A DNA stretch of 64,000 nucleotides from Tillus elongatus. Lineage: Eukaryota; Arthropoda; Insecta; Coleoptera; Cleridae. Where the stretch lies: the NCBI GenBank assembly GCA_964006375.1, contig OZ023267.1, forward strand, positions 88,488,906 to 88,552,905, given 5' to 3'. A program made the position numbers and the translations under genes. Shown one piece after another: positions 1-13,460 of the stretch. The notes beneath the pieces were generated by a model. That model searched no databases, was not told the origin of the DNA, and saw only the letters and a list, made by a program, of their open reading frames with translations. Each line of letters begins with the position of its first letter. Within the stretch, counting starts at the first letter, position 1.

Positions 1-56
<56 letters not shown>
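1..56. repeat. (TA)n microsatellite
   Basis: Uninterrupted TA dinucleotides that run off the left edge of the window. It is the first of about a dozen long TA tracts here. Confidence 0.97.

Positions 57-1875
<1,819 letters not shown>

Positions 1876-1964
<89 letters not shown>
1876..1964. repeat. (TA)n microsatellite at SINE 3' end
   Basis: About 44 TA units immediately after the SINE body. It creates spurious Ile-Tyr open frames on both strands. Confidence 0.95.
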
Positions 1965-1966
<2 letters not shown>

Positions 1967-2219
1967 CAAACCTAGTAAACATTTATATAAAAATAAATTG
2001 AATTTCAACAAAAAATAAATTCCTAATTCACGACCAAAAAGATTGAGATATCGCCTTGTAACAAAAAATATATGAATGAATAATTAAGTCCCTACATTGA
2101 ATTTATATTACTTGTATAAAATTGTTACCTATCACCAAACAGTTGGTCATGGCAGTTTTCAAATGGATGAAATATAAAATTATAAATAATTATTAATTCG
2201 GTACATATTAAAACATAAC

Positions 2220-2435
2220 AATTGCCGTGACAATGGCATTGCGCTTGAGCAAGTTATATGCCTGCACCCGCTTTTCAGAAAGGCCGCTAAGATGTCGCTC
2301 TCGTGCACCACGCGATGTTAGGCATGTTAAACATCCCTACCCTGCGTACAAACTTATAAAGACAAAACGTATGTCTGGCGTCGGTGACTGGACATAGTCC
2401 CTGAAATAGGCAGACGGTAAAGAAATAAAATACAA
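2220..2435 (+). mobile_element. Diverged SINE body copy
   Basis: The sequence follows the body of the 1,527-1,880 SINE in order: a gtggcattg..ttgag.aagtt block, a cgcgatgt.aggca block, a cctaccct.c.tac block and a ggtga.tgg.catagtc block. The tRNA head is missing. It is an old, 5'-truncated or rearranged relative. Confidence 0.6.
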
Positions 2436-3420
2436 TACTATTTTTGTAGGATAAATATCAGGATTTTTTTAAAACATATTATCTCCAAAGCAGTACTCGT
2501 TTTTTAATAAAGTGACAGAGAAATATTAAAGTCCGGACACAGCCAGTGCCTTATGGTAGTCAAATTTTATTAAAAGCTTGTACATTTTTATAACTCAATT
2601 TTCCATTAACCTAGAAACTTAAATTTTGGTACACAAAAGTATATGAAAGCCAACAAATAAACGAAGCTTCACCAAAATACATTTACAATTTTCAGCAATA
2701 TTTTTTTTTAATTGGTCCAATTGAGCTAATGTGTCGGAGTTTAATCAAAATTAATTTGCGTCCGTTTGAAGACATGTTGGGAGTTTAAAAACCTGATCTT
2801 CATAATCAAATATTTTTATAAAGATTTGCGGGAACACAGTGATTCTGTATAAGATTGGATGACTTCAAAATCCACAACGTGACGAATCGACGCTCCATTC
2901 ATTCGAGTTTCGACCGCTTAGAAATCTTACAAGTATTGTCTGTCCCAAGTTCGTCTAAAGGCATAGGTAACAATAGAATTTGTATCTTCCCCACCCTCCG
3001 CTCTTCAACCTCCCGCGCCATAAGCTTGGTATGTAAACAAAAGAGTAGACAACTGACAACACCGCTTTTCTACGTACGAAAAAATATTCCAAGCTCTTTG
3101 CAAGACAAAAGCGGAATGTGATGCCACCTGCTGAGAAGTAGTTGAAGTTAGTAAAACGTTCGATAGAATAATACAGTTTTGAAGAAAATCGCTAGTTCAA
3201 AACCTTCACTAATCTTCAGCAGCACCTATCAGAATAATATTTTCTATCTCTGTTGGAGGTACTTCTTCGTCTAGAATATCGCAGCCTTAATCTCACTGTT
3301 CACTCGCCTTCCTATATGTGTACTCATATACTAGGAATTTTCTGTTTTTCTTAAATTTTTCAATATTACAAACAAATCTGAAATGTGGTTAATCAAATAT
3401 GTGAGAGATTGTATATTGAT
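2436..3420. other. No gene recognised
   Basis: AT-rich sequence. The only frame of any length (2,855-3,121 +, 88 codons) shows no motif, no biased composition and no recognisable relative, so it is not called as a gene. Confidence 0.4.
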
Positions 3421-3820
3421 ATATTATACAAGTGAGTAGGTATAGGGCCACTTGTGACCGATAAGACAAGAAGTGTGGGTAAGAGTGGGTATCGCCCACA
3501 CTCCTAGTGGGCGGAGCCCCCACGACAAGTAGGCGGAGCTCCACGCCTAGTAGGCGGAGCTCCACGGCTAAGGGCTGCACCTCCACCCCCGACGCCCCAG
3601 CCTTAGCTCCACCCCTCTCCAAAATGGCCGACTTGTGACATTCCAAAATGGCGGTCAAGATGGTGGTCAAGATGGAGGCTAACTATTTCTAAGGAAATTT
3701 TCTATGGACATTTTGATGCTTTAAAAAACCAATTTGGATCATATGAGGTTCGAACCGCGGGCCTTCAGATGAGATTCCGATTCGCTCACCTCAGAGCTAT
3801 GGTAGCACTTGTTATTTTAC
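3421..3820 (-). mobile_element. tRNA-derived SINE-like element with GC-rich repeated body
   Basis: On the minus strand TAGCTCTGAGG (3,799-3,789) fits an A box and GGTTCGAACC (3,756-3,747) fits a B box at tRNA-like spacing. Downstream on the minus strand is a locally GC-rich body with near-copies of a GTAGGCGGAGCTCCAC-type unit (about 3,500-3,565) and AAAATGGC/AAGATGG repeats (about 3,620-3,675). I infer a SINE or composite repeat next to the Penelope insertion. Its boundaries are not certain. Confidence 0.5.
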
Positions 3821-3869
3821 TCCTTTGGGTGATGAATAAAAGGCGTTTTCTTTTCAAACAAATACTTTA

Positions 3870-3922
3870 TTCCTTGTCCCGACGCGTTTCGACCTTACCT
3901 AACAGGTCATCCTCAGGGGAAT
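3870..3922 (-). ncRNA. Type I-like hammerhead ribozyme in left PLE arm
   Basis: Reading the minus strand, the core CTGAGGA (3,916-3,910) is followed by a 5-bp stem II GACCT/AGGTC with an 8-nt loop. GAAA (3,890-3,887) comes next, then a minimal palindromic stem III (ACGCGT) ending in the GTC cleavage triplet. CCC before the core pairs with GGG after the cleavage site as stem I. Self-cleaving motifs of this minimal form are known from Penelope-like elements. Activity is inferred, not shown. Confidence 0.85.
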
Positions 3923-4940
3923 CTATAATTTATAAAAGGCTTGTCAGAAAAACTGAGTTTTCCGGTAGGCTACTTCTGCGAGGGTACAACGCAGGAATAT
4001 ATAAGATAAAATGAGTTAACAACAGCTAACCCCAACACTAAGTCAAAAAAGGTTAATAGTTAACATGTCAAGCCACAAAAGCTATAAGAACACAAGTATA
4101 CGGTCACTAAGTACTACATGCAATAAAATTGAAAAACAACTACAAGTCAAAAATTAAAATACAATAAAAGGCTAATCTGTCTCTAGATCTTCAAAAATTA
4201 CAATACGTCTAATATTAAAACTCATAAAGCTTAAAGATTCTCCAAAATTTAAGTTTAAGCTGAAGACAACAACAGGAGTAAGAGCAGACAGCACAAACAC
4301 CAGCAAGCCATGCAGCCGAGAAGAAACTTTCAGAGAAAACAAAACCTATCAAGTGAATGGGAATTGAAACAGAAGCGAGTTTTTACCGTTGTTTTAAACA
4401 TGAAAAATGAAAAAAGCGCCAAGATGGCGAACTTACTTACTTGTCTTGCTAAACAGGACTAAAAAACTATACAGTTGAATGCCCAAGGAACATGCTTCAT
4501 CTGTTGTTATAGGATTGATCCATTTGGTATCAGAAGTGCTAACAACTTGGAAAATAACAACTCTGTTGGAAATCAAGAAAGAATTTTTGTTTTAAATTTA
4601 AAAGGTGAGATATAACGTGCATAACACGTGATGGAGAACAAAAGCCGGCAGAACATCTCAGCGCAAGGTCGATATTTAAACTGAAAATGGGGGAAATGAC
4701 AAGTGACATTTGACACTTGGCAGAAGTGACGTATCGACCACGGAAAACAAAGACGCTAAAAACGAAGGACAGGTCCGGAGTGGGCCAAAATGACCTGACG
4801 TAAGGTCGGCTTCTTAATTGAGAATGAAAATGGCAATCAACAAACTGACAGACGTGAGAAATCGACTCGAAAATATACAGACACTAAAAACAAAATGGCA
4901 GGTCTGGAAGCCAAGGAGCAGATCCCCTGACTAAGTTGTC

Positions 4941-5576
4941 TCACGGTCCACTTGGATGGTGTGTGGGCTGGTGATCTGCTAGTTGACTATATAGAGATGA
5001 AAAACTTGTGACGTCTGTATTGGAAACATTAAGTACGTTTTTGTTAGAACAATTGATATGTTTATAAATTTCCATCTCTTCAATGACACACTGTTCAATA
5101 CCAAAATTGGAAGGATGCAGAATTGTTGCGTCATTTTCTTTGCTGAAAGGGTGACCTGACTCCTTCAAATGGCAACCAAAAATCGAAGTGTTGTTGTTGG
5201 GTTGGTTTCTGCTTCTTAGGTGTTCAGTAATTCTAAGACCCAATGCTCTCCCTGTCCTGCCAACATAGACCGTGTTGCAATCGGGTTCACCACACTTCAA
5301 ACAATATACACCTGACTTCTTGAGAGCTGGAATACTGTCTTTATTATGGATAAACAAACTTTTGACAGTGTCTGTGGACCTGAACGAGAACCTGACATTT
5401 TCTCTCTTGAGTGCTCTTGTAACTGTGTTGGTAATGGAACCACAAAAAGTAAATGAACAATATGAAAGTCTTCTGACTGTTCTGGGGGCAGACTCGAACT
5501 CATTGACCTCAACAATTGATGGTTTTTCCTTTCGACTAGTTTATTTATTAATTTTAGTGGATATTCGTTATTGATA
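4941..5576 (-). pseudogene. PLE GIY-YIG endonuclease 3' fragment (left arm)
   Basis: The minus-strand copy of the C-terminal part of the PLE protein: a cysteine pair (YCLKCGEPDC), then VYVGRTGRALGLRITEHL, the GIY-YIG-type core, then a tail with a conserved glutamate region (EEMEIYKHINCSNKN). This arm keeps the frame through the site where the right arm lost 8 bases, so here the C-terminus reads continuously to 4,941. The frame is broken near 5,500 relative to the right arm, and the reverse transcriptase part is absent. Confidence 0.85.
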
Positions 5577-5618
5577 GCTAACTGAGATTTAGCTCTTTTT
5601 CGAAATTTTCCCTAGACA

Positions 5619-7719
5619 TTGGGATTTTTTTTAACAAAATATTTATTTAACAAAATATCACATTTGCAACGTCTCAAAGACAGGAATCCCCATCAATGTA
5701 ATCTTAAGTTCAGTGACCATGTTTTCCACGACAGAGTCAAGAACTTGTCTTCATTCAATGATTTCGATGAACCCCAATCCAATCTGTTGAGGCAGGGTAT
5801 AAAGTTCACAATCCCACCAAGGCTATCATCACAGATTTTTAACACAGTCAAGGATACTGAAGTGTTTCTCAGAAGGTTTAGAGTTGAGAATGCAGAGTTT
5901 CTGCGAGGACTGGTCTCGAATTCAATTTCAAAACTAAAAGCCTCTTTTTCCCCATTTGACCCATTCAAGAGAGTGGTCTCGTCGTTGAAGGAAGCGATTC
6001 ATAACAACAGTCTCTTTTTGTCAAAAGCAGATAAGGGCCATTATCTAGTCATTTTGAATAGGTCAGATTATCTGTCAAAGGTTTCAAATTTCCTAAGAGA
6101 AAATGGTATATCCCTGAGCAGTTACGACCCCATGCCCTCGTTTGTTTCTAAGTTTAAAAAGGTTTTCGATAAATTCGCTCCGCTAATCTCGGATAGTTAT
6201 AAACAGTTATACCCGATGAATCATTTCATCCCTAGATTGTATGGCCTCCCTAAGATCCACAAGGAAGGTTGCCCTATCCGTCCAGTGGTTTCGTTTGTGG
6301 GTTGCTTGTCTTATAGACTTTCAAGGTTCTTATCGTCCATGTTGATGTCTACCATAGAGTTTCAGTCACCATTTTCCATTAAGAACTCCTCAGAACTTGT
6401 TGATCGCTTGACTAGAGTCCCAATAGATGAAAATAGGGTACTGGTCTCGTTCGACGTATCCAATCTCTTCACCAGTGTTCCACTCAATCAGACTCTTGTA
6501 TTGTTGAAAGGGCTACTTAATAATTCACCCCTAGATAGGAACGTTCAAAATGCTCTTCATTCATTGGTAAAAGCTTGCTTGTCACAGAATTTCTTTAAAT
6601 TCGATAACAAAATCTATATACAAAAAAATGGTCTCCCCATGGGAAATCCCCTTTCACCGCTTTGTGCGGAAATCTTTATGAGTTTCTTTGAGAAGGAAAT
6701 AGTCTTCAAGGACCCTAATCCATATTCCAATTTCATTACTTGGACTCGTTACGTAGACGACATTCTAGTGGTTTGGTCTGGCACCGTGGAGCAGCTCCGT
6801 CTGTTCCTGGATTGGTTGAACAGCTTACATGTCAACATAAATTTCACAATGGAACTAGAAGTTGAATCGTCAATCAACTTCCTGGACCTCAAGCTAAAAA
6901 GAAGAGGTAACTCAATAGAATTTGATATCTACAGAAAACCCACTCAGACCGACCACCTTATACCGTTCAGGTCTTGTCATCATATGTCACACAAGATGGC
7001 GTCTATCAGATTCTTGATTGATAGATTGTTTAAAATCCCACTGTCTAGGGAAAATTTCGAAAAAGAGCTAAATCTGATCAAACAGTTAGCTATCAATAAC
7101 GAATATCCACTAAAATTAATAAATAAACTAGTCGAAAGGAAAAACCGTCAATTGTTGAGGTCAATGAGTTCGAGTCTGCCCCCAGAACAGTCAGAGAGAC
7201 TTTCATATTGTTCATTTACTTTTTGTGGTTCCATTACCAACACAGTTACAAGAGCACTCAAGAGAGAAAATGTCAGGTTCTCGTTCAGGTCCACAGACAC
7301 TGTCAAAAGTTTGTTTATCCATAATAAAGACAGTATTCCAGCTCTCAAGAAGTCAGGTGTATATTGTTTGAAGTGTGGTGAACCCGATTGCAACACGGTC
7401 TATGTTGGCAGGACAGGGAGAGCATTGGGTCTTAGAATTACTGAACACCTAAGAAGCAGAAACCAACAACACTTCGATTTTTGGTTGCCATTTGAAGGAG
7501 TCAGGTCACCCTTTCAGCAAAGAAAATGACGCAACAATTCTGCATCCTTCCAATTTTGGTATTGAACAGTGTGTCATTGAAGAGATGGAAATTTATAAAC
7601 ATATCAATTGTTCTAACAAAAACGTACTTAATGTTTCCAATACAGACGTCACAAGTTTTTCATCTCTATATAGTCAACTAGCAGATCACCAGCCCACACA
7701 CCATCCAAGTGGACCGTGA
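5619..7719 (+). pseudogene. Penelope-like reverse transcriptase with GIY-YIG endonuclease, frameshifted near C-terminus
   Basis: The long frame (5,619-7,529, 636 codons) has PLE-type reverse transcriptase features: FLSKADKGHYLVIL, LPKIHKEGCPIRPVVS, a palm with VSFDVSNLFTSVP (motif A), GLPMGNPLSPLCAEIFM (motif B), the catalytic RYVDDILVVW (motif C) and FLDLKL. A linker and the GIY-YIG core VYVGRTGRALGLRITEHL follow. Just after EHLRSRNQ an 8-base deletion (near 7,468) relative to the left arm shifts the frame, and the true C-terminus continues in another frame at 7,492-7,719. The 5' end is probably truncated because no start codon clearly fits upstream of ~5,650. PLE proteins reverse-transcribe their own RNA at a nicked target. 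This copy is likely inactive. Confidence 0.9.
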
Positions 7720-8737
7720 GACAACTTAGTCAGGGGATCTGCTCCTTGGCTTCCAGACCTGCCATTTTGTTTTTAGTGTCTGTATATTTTCGAGTCTATT
7801 TCTCACGTCTGTCAGTTTGTTGATTGCCATTTTCATTATCGATTAAGAAGCCGACCTTACGTCAGGTCATTTTGGCGCACTCCGGACCTGTCCTTCGTTT
7901 TTAGCGTCTTTGTTTTCCGTGGTCGATACGTCACTTCTGCCAAGTGTCAAATGTCACTTGTCATTTCCCCCATTTTCAGTTTAAATATCGACCTTGCGCT
8001 GAGATGTTCTGCCGGCTTTTGTTCTCCATCACGTGTTATGCACGTTATATCTCACCTTTTAAATTTAAAACAAAAATTCTTTCTTGATTTTCAACAGAGT
8101 TGTTATTTTCCAAGTTGTTAGCACATCTGATACCAAATGGATCAATCCTATAACAACAGATGAAGCATGTTCCTTGGGCATTTAACTGTATAGTTTTTTA
8201 GTCATGTTTAGCAAGACAAGTAAGTAAGTTCGCCATCTTGGCGCTTTTTTCATTTTTCATGTTTAAAACAACGGTAAAAACTCGCTTCTGTTTCAATTCC
8301 CATTCATTTGATAGGTTTTGTTTTCTCTGAAAGTTTCTTCTCGGCTGCATGGCTTGCTGGTGTTTGTGCTGTCTGCTCTTACTCCTGTTGTTGTCTTCAG
8401 CTTAAACTTAAATTTTGGAGAATTTTTAAGCTTTATGAGTTTTAATATTAGACGTATTGTAATTTTTGAAGATCTAGAGACAGATTAGCCTTTTATTGTA
8501 TTTTAATTTTTGACTTGTAGTTGTTTTTCAATTTTATTGCATGTAGTACTTAGTGACCGTATACTTGTGTTCTTATAGCTTTTGTGGCTTGACATGTTAA
8601 CTATTAACCTTTTTTGACTTAGTGTTGGGGTTAGCTGTTGTTAACTCATTTTATCTTATATATTCCTGCGTTGTACCCTCGCAGAAGTAGCCTACCGGAA
8701 AACTCAGTTTTTCTGACAAGCCTTTTATAAATTATAC
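7720..8737 (+). other. PLE 3' non-coding region (right arm)
   Basis: No open frame of note. The whole stretch is matched in reverse complement by 3,923-4,940, so it belongs to the element and leads into the hammerhead at 8,738. It has no coding content that I can see. Confidence 0.75.
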
Positions 8738-8792
8738 ATTCCCCTGAGGATGACTGTTAGGTAAGGTCGAAACGCGTCGGGACAAGGAATAA
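8738..8792 (+). ncRNA. Hammerhead ribozyme in right PLE arm, stem II changed
   Basis: Core CTGAGGA at 8,744-8,750, GAAA at 8,769-8,772, stem III ACGCGT and the GTC triplet ending at 8,778, with CCC/GGG stem I. Compared with the left arm one C of the stem II 5' strand is missing (GACT instead of GACCT), leaving a 3-bp GAC/GTC helix. It is probably weaker than the left-arm version. Confidence 0.8.
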
Positions 8793-8836
8793 AGTATTTG
8801 TTTGGAAAGAAAAGGCCTTTTATTCATCACCCAAAG

Positions 8837-9360
8837 ATGTCAACCCCAAACATTTTGACGTTTAGGAACAATGTTATTTTACTGTTTAAGGTTTGCATAT
8901 ATGCGACTTAATGTTTATACTCGTATATAAATCAAATGCAATTATTAATATGTTAAATAACTAAAATAGTTTTATTTAATGTTAGCCATAAACACCTAAT
9001 AATTAAGATGTTCAAATTAAAACTTTTGTTATTAGACAAACTAACTCATTGGACGATTTACACTTAATAATTAACATGTTTAATTTAAAACTTTTGTTAT
9101 TAGACAAACTACCTCATTAGATGGTTTTATTAGATGAATGACTAATCTCTCAAAATGTTCTGTGGAAGAAAGGTATATCATTATTTACACGAAATTAGCT
9201 AGCTGAACGGCCATTCCCAGTTACTGTACAGGTATCATATGACAAATAAAGTTAGAGGTGCATTTCGTTTAACATAAAATAACACAGCTTACCGGCAATA
9301 GAGGTCGCTCCTTTACATATTATTACCAAACAAACAAATACGAGGGGACAACATATACGA
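8837..9360. other. AT-rich stretch with a 68-bp tandem duplication
   Basis: Two diverged copies of a ~68-bp unit, each containing AACTTTTGTTATTAGACAAA and spaced 68 bases apart, lie at about 8,995-9,130. Nothing else is recognised. Confidence 0.6.
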
Positions 9361-9401
9361 GGGGAGTAGGTATAGATAGCCGGTTCTGCGCCCTCCTACC
9401 G

Positions 9402-9425
9402 GTCACTGCGCATGCGCGCAGTGAC
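9402..9425. repeat. Palindrome with CRE-like site
   Basis: 10-base perfect arms GTCACTGCGC/GCGCAGTGAC around ATGC, directly followed by TGACGTCA. It lies upstream of the THAP exon at 10,021 and could be promoter DNA of P element A or part of its terminus. Confidence 0.6.
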
Positions 9426-9449
9426 GTCACAGGGTGGGGGACCACTAGG

Positions 9450-9545
9450 GTTCTAACCTGAGACCAAGATCTATAAAGTTATAGGTTACCTCATAACTTT
9501 GGCGGGGTATCCGCAAGGGGGGGACTCTGATGTCATCTTTTTATT
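9450..9545 (+). repeat. Inverted-repeat partner of 20,800-20,880
   Basis: CAAGATCTATAAA, then TATAGGTTACCTC and, further on, GATGTCATCTTTT recur in the same order in the reverse complement of 20,800-20,880. The pair brackets P element A and is a candidate for degenerate terminal or subterminal inverted repeats. An unrelated dispersed repeat is the alternative. Confidence 0.5.
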
Positions 9546-10522
9546 TGACAGGCTTTTGTGTATGTTGATTTCGGCTCCTCCTGTCTTTATTTAAGTGTTT
9601 TTGTGTGGTTTAGTTTATATATTTTCGTTCGAACATTGTTGTTAAAGTTTTGTGGACTATATTTTAAGAGTTTTGTTGATTTAGTGTCTGGTTTTGTGTT
9701 CAGAAGACGTTAAAAAGGCTGTTCTACTTACCGTAAGTATTTTTGTGTTGTATGTGGTCTGACTGTTTTAAGCTTAGATATTATGTTATGTTCAATATAA
9801 ACGTGTATTATTTGTTAGTTTTCTGCTTGCGCTATTATAGTATAATAATATTATTATAAAATTCAGAGGAATAATGTTGTTAATATTTCCGAAATTCCTT
9901 AATTATTCTGTTAGGTTATGTGTTCAGCTACTTCTCATTAATAATTGAAATATAATATTATCCCAGACATCTCAAAGAAAATTATAAGTGTAGATAAATA
10001 AATACATGTATATTTTTTAGATGCCTGGGCTTATTTGTGCTGTGACTGCTTGCAAAAGCAAGAGTGAAAAGGCAAAAAAGACTGGAGACAAAATATCTTT
10101 TCATTCTTTTCCAACAAATAAAGCTCTGCAAAAAGTGTGGATTGCACGATGTCATAGAAAGGCCAAGTTTGACATAGGTCACAAGAAGATATGTAGCAAA
10201 GATTTTAATACTGATGATTATGAAGATGCTATACAGGCAAAAGTATTGGGTGTTCCACCAAAAAGGCTAAAGAAGAATGGTAATATCATTTTATTAGTGA
10301 TTTTTTATTATTTTGATTTAAATATTCTTTATTTACGAACTCAAAACAGTATATTTGCACTGGTAACAAGTTCTACAATTAATGATGTGAAATTACATAT
10401 GATTTTGAAGTTAACTTAAATTATATTGCTTATGTCAAGTACTTTAGAAACTATATAGGTATGCACGGTATACCTGGAAACTGTTTTGTCCATTTAATAA
10501 ATGCCTTTTAGGTGCACTGTAA

Positions 10523-10980
10523 CAGGCCTCCCACTCGTCTGAAAAAACGGGAAAAGTCAGGGAATTTGTAGAAGAAAAAATGTTGCCAGGGAAATCAGGG
10601 AAAAATTTGGAATAACTGGGCAAATTGACTAAAAGTCAGGGAATTTTCGTCCCTGTCAGGGAATAATAATTTGTTTCCGTTTTATGATATATAAATGAAA
10701 CAATATGTTTACCTTTTGTGCACTTATGGACCTTTCATTTAATGATTCCTTTTTCCATAAAACAACCACAATAATTGTTTTTTTAATCTGGGTTCATTGG
10801 TCGCATTGTTTTTAAAATGGGGAAATGTGTTTTCCGCCATGACACGAAGAAGTACTGTAATATGCAGTAGTGTGTTACACATGTTGGGGGTGAATTGTAG
10901 AAGATTAAAGTCAGGGAAATAGATTTTGGCATGTCAGGGAAATGAGGGACATTAATATGCTGTTTTTAGTGGGAACCCTG
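10523..10980. mobile_element. hAT-like MITE with 5-bp TSD TGTAA
   Basis: Imperfect terminal inverted repeats start CAGGCCTCCCACT on the left and CAGGGTTCCCACT on the right. The 458-bp element is flanked by exact TGTAA copies (10,518-10,522 and 10,981-10,985). The interior is rich in TCAGGGAA repeats and has no ORF. CAGG termini and a 5-bp duplication fit non-autonomous hAT elements. It sits in intron 1 of P element A and so is younger than it. Confidence 0.8.
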
Positions 10981-11286
10981 TGTAAATCTTTGCATCCGAT
11001 GTTAGATTATTGAAGCTATTCTCAATTTTTTTTAAATCCGCCTGATATATGCTCTTTTGGATTATTATTTTTTTATTTAACATAACTTATCTTTTTCTTT
11101 CATTAATAAGATAATTTTACTACCTATTGATTCAATATTTTTTTTATTCACAACTATTAGTTCTGATTAATCCTTTTAGTGAATTTTCTTTTTAAAAATC
11201 CACTAATGGGGAGCTTGTGACTTGAATTTTGGAAAATTGCTTCAACAAGTGCAAACTAGACACCCTAGAACACATATGCGGGGTCA

Positions 11287-11690
<404 letters not shown>

Positions 11691-12868
11691 GCTAGGAAAA
11701 TCAGCCCATTTTTTCCCGGAAAATTTTGTATTTTCTTTTGGAAATGTTTAAATACCCGGAAGTAGCAAAGTTATGGCAACCAAATTTGGTACGTGGGTTT
11801 ATATCAAAAAAGTAAACTATGTACCAAAATTTATATCTGTGACTTAAAAGACAAAAAATTGAATATAGGCACTAAAAAAAATTGGGATTTCTCTCTTAAA
11901 ACGTCTAAGTGGCGATTTGAAGCCACAGAATTGGTAACTTTTAGGCAATGAACTCAAAACGGATACAGGTTACGTAGAAAAGATGTAGTAAGAAGAGTGT
12001 TTCACAAACACTTATGTTCCACCATCAACCGTCATTGTCTTTCATTTTACTAAAATATTTCATTTCACATAGACCCTTCTCTGATGCTTTGGCAGTAGTT
12101 TTAGCTATAGAGTTTATCGTTTAAAGGTCTCTAATTCGAATAGCGAATGTTCGTAAAAAATCAATAAAGCTCGATACATCCGTCTATTAAGATACGAGAA
12201 AAAATTGTATACTTGGGTGTCTTCAGCTGCATCTTATAAAATTATTTCTATAATCACAGGCTGGCCCATAAGTCGTTGGTGATACATTTTTTTTTAATCG
12301 AACATGCCTTGTATTATTACTTTTTGCATTTTCCATATACAGTGTATGTTTGTAAGAAAATAAGTTAGGCATGCAGCAAGTGCATTATGGTAACGCTTTT
12401 TTCATTAAATGCATCAAATTTGAATAGTTCAATTTGCTATTGAGCTATAAGATGTGTTGGCCAGGAAACCAATTTTTTCGGGAACATTTAAAGTTCATTT
12501 TCGGAAAATGTTTGTACAGTTTCAAACAATAAAGTATAAAATATAGTACGCTGTTTCTACTACCTATATAGGTTATACTGATAACCAAATTTGATGCCTG
12601 CTTTCTTAAAAAAGACATCTTTGCTATTAAAAACATTTAAATGAAAATTCACTACCATAATCCACTTGTTGCGTCCAGGTTTTTTACAGTATTTTAACTT
12701 GCGATAAGTCGTGCTTAAAAAATTTCCTTGCATGATTGGCAATTTAAAATTTGCAATGAACTTTAGCTACCTAGTTCTTCTACATCTCTAACAGAAAAAA
12801 TCTGTTTCCTCTAACACCATCTCCTTTTTTTTTAACATTTTCCATTCATACAATATGCATACTTTTAG
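11691..12868. other. Intron sequence of P element A, no gene
   Basis: No motif-bearing frame. A short CAGGCTGGCCCATAAGT string near 12,260 resembles a mariner end, but I found no partner, so it is not called. Confidence 0.4.
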
Positions 12869-12869
12869 C

Positions 12870-13460
12870 TGTGATTCTTCTAAAACACCCTACTTTTGTT
12901 GAAAATATCTTGATTAAATTTGATGAGTTCATCATTTATATAAATATATCTATTTTCCCCCCGATAAAATTTACAATCGTTGGTATGGATGCTTGTAGTT
13001 TTCTTTGTCTGAACTTAATTTTTTGGTATTATTTAATGGGATACACTTTAACGACAATTGGTTCACTTATATTACCTGCTTTTATTCTATAGCAGCTTGT
13101 TATTTCATTTTATTTCATGTCCAAATTTATTGCAGTAAAGAACTGCCCAACTGTTTCCCTTATAGTTCCTATTTGCGGTGGTATCGCCGAAATCACAATA
13201 TTTTTTGCCTTCTCACACTGCTCTAGGTGATTGATTCTGGTCTCCAATTTTTCCCCTCTTATTTGCAGTTATTACTCATCTTCACTAGTTCTTTATTTGT
13301 TTTTACTAGTTCGGCATAATGTTGACGTTGCTCTTCAAAATGATGGGACATGCCTGAGTTGAGGGTCTTGCATTTGTTTCCTATAGTTTTGCGTTCAACA
13401 ATTTTGGAGCACCTCAAGTTCCTTTCTGATTATCTGCTGTATGTCATTTCCACTTAGTTT
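12870..13460 (-). pseudogene. FP-domain (LINE ORF1-like) protein remnant
   Basis: The minus strand, over several frames, reads as a decayed protein of the insect FP-domain type: a coiled-coil start, then INHLEQCEKAKNIVISAIP, CYRI, EPIVVKVY, IYINDELIKFNQDIFN and YAYCMNGKC, in the order expected for that domain. Stops and frame changes are frequent. Such proteins are ORF1 products of some LINEs or free-standing repeat-encoded genes. It is nested in the long intron of P element A. Confidence 0.6.

Larger units (their letters stand above)
3823..8836 (+). mobile_element. Penelope-like retroelement in inverted-repeat configuration
   Basis: A ~1.81-kb left arm (3,823-5,632) is the reverse complement of the right arm (7,029-8,836). 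The 1.4-kb loop holds the 5' part of a reverse transcriptase gene whose 3' part runs into the right arm. Each arm therefore carries a GIY-YIG endonuclease tail, the 3' non-coding region and a hammerhead ribozyme, in opposite orientations. PLEs are known to insert with truncated inverted or tandem partner copies. The arms differ by small indels and substitutions, including an 8-bp indel in the coding part, so this is an old or imperfect inverted pair rather than a recent perfect palindrome. Confidence 0.88.

Noticed and set aside
2855..3121. 88-codon frame on the plus strand
   Set aside because: No motif, homologue or compositional signal, and only chance length for the region.
3389..3670. 93-codon minus frame rich in Val/Glu/Leu repeats
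   Set aside because: Produced by the GC-rich GTAGGCGGAGCTCC-type repeat of the SINE-like element.
5272..5574. 100-codon plus frame opposite the left-arm endonuclease
   Set aside because: Antisense shadow of the GIY-YIG region; an identical shadow occurs opposite the right arm at 7,148-7,396.
12255..12290. Mariner-like terminal string CAGGCTGGCCCATAAGT
   Set aside because: No inverted partner, TA duplication or transposase remnant found nearby.
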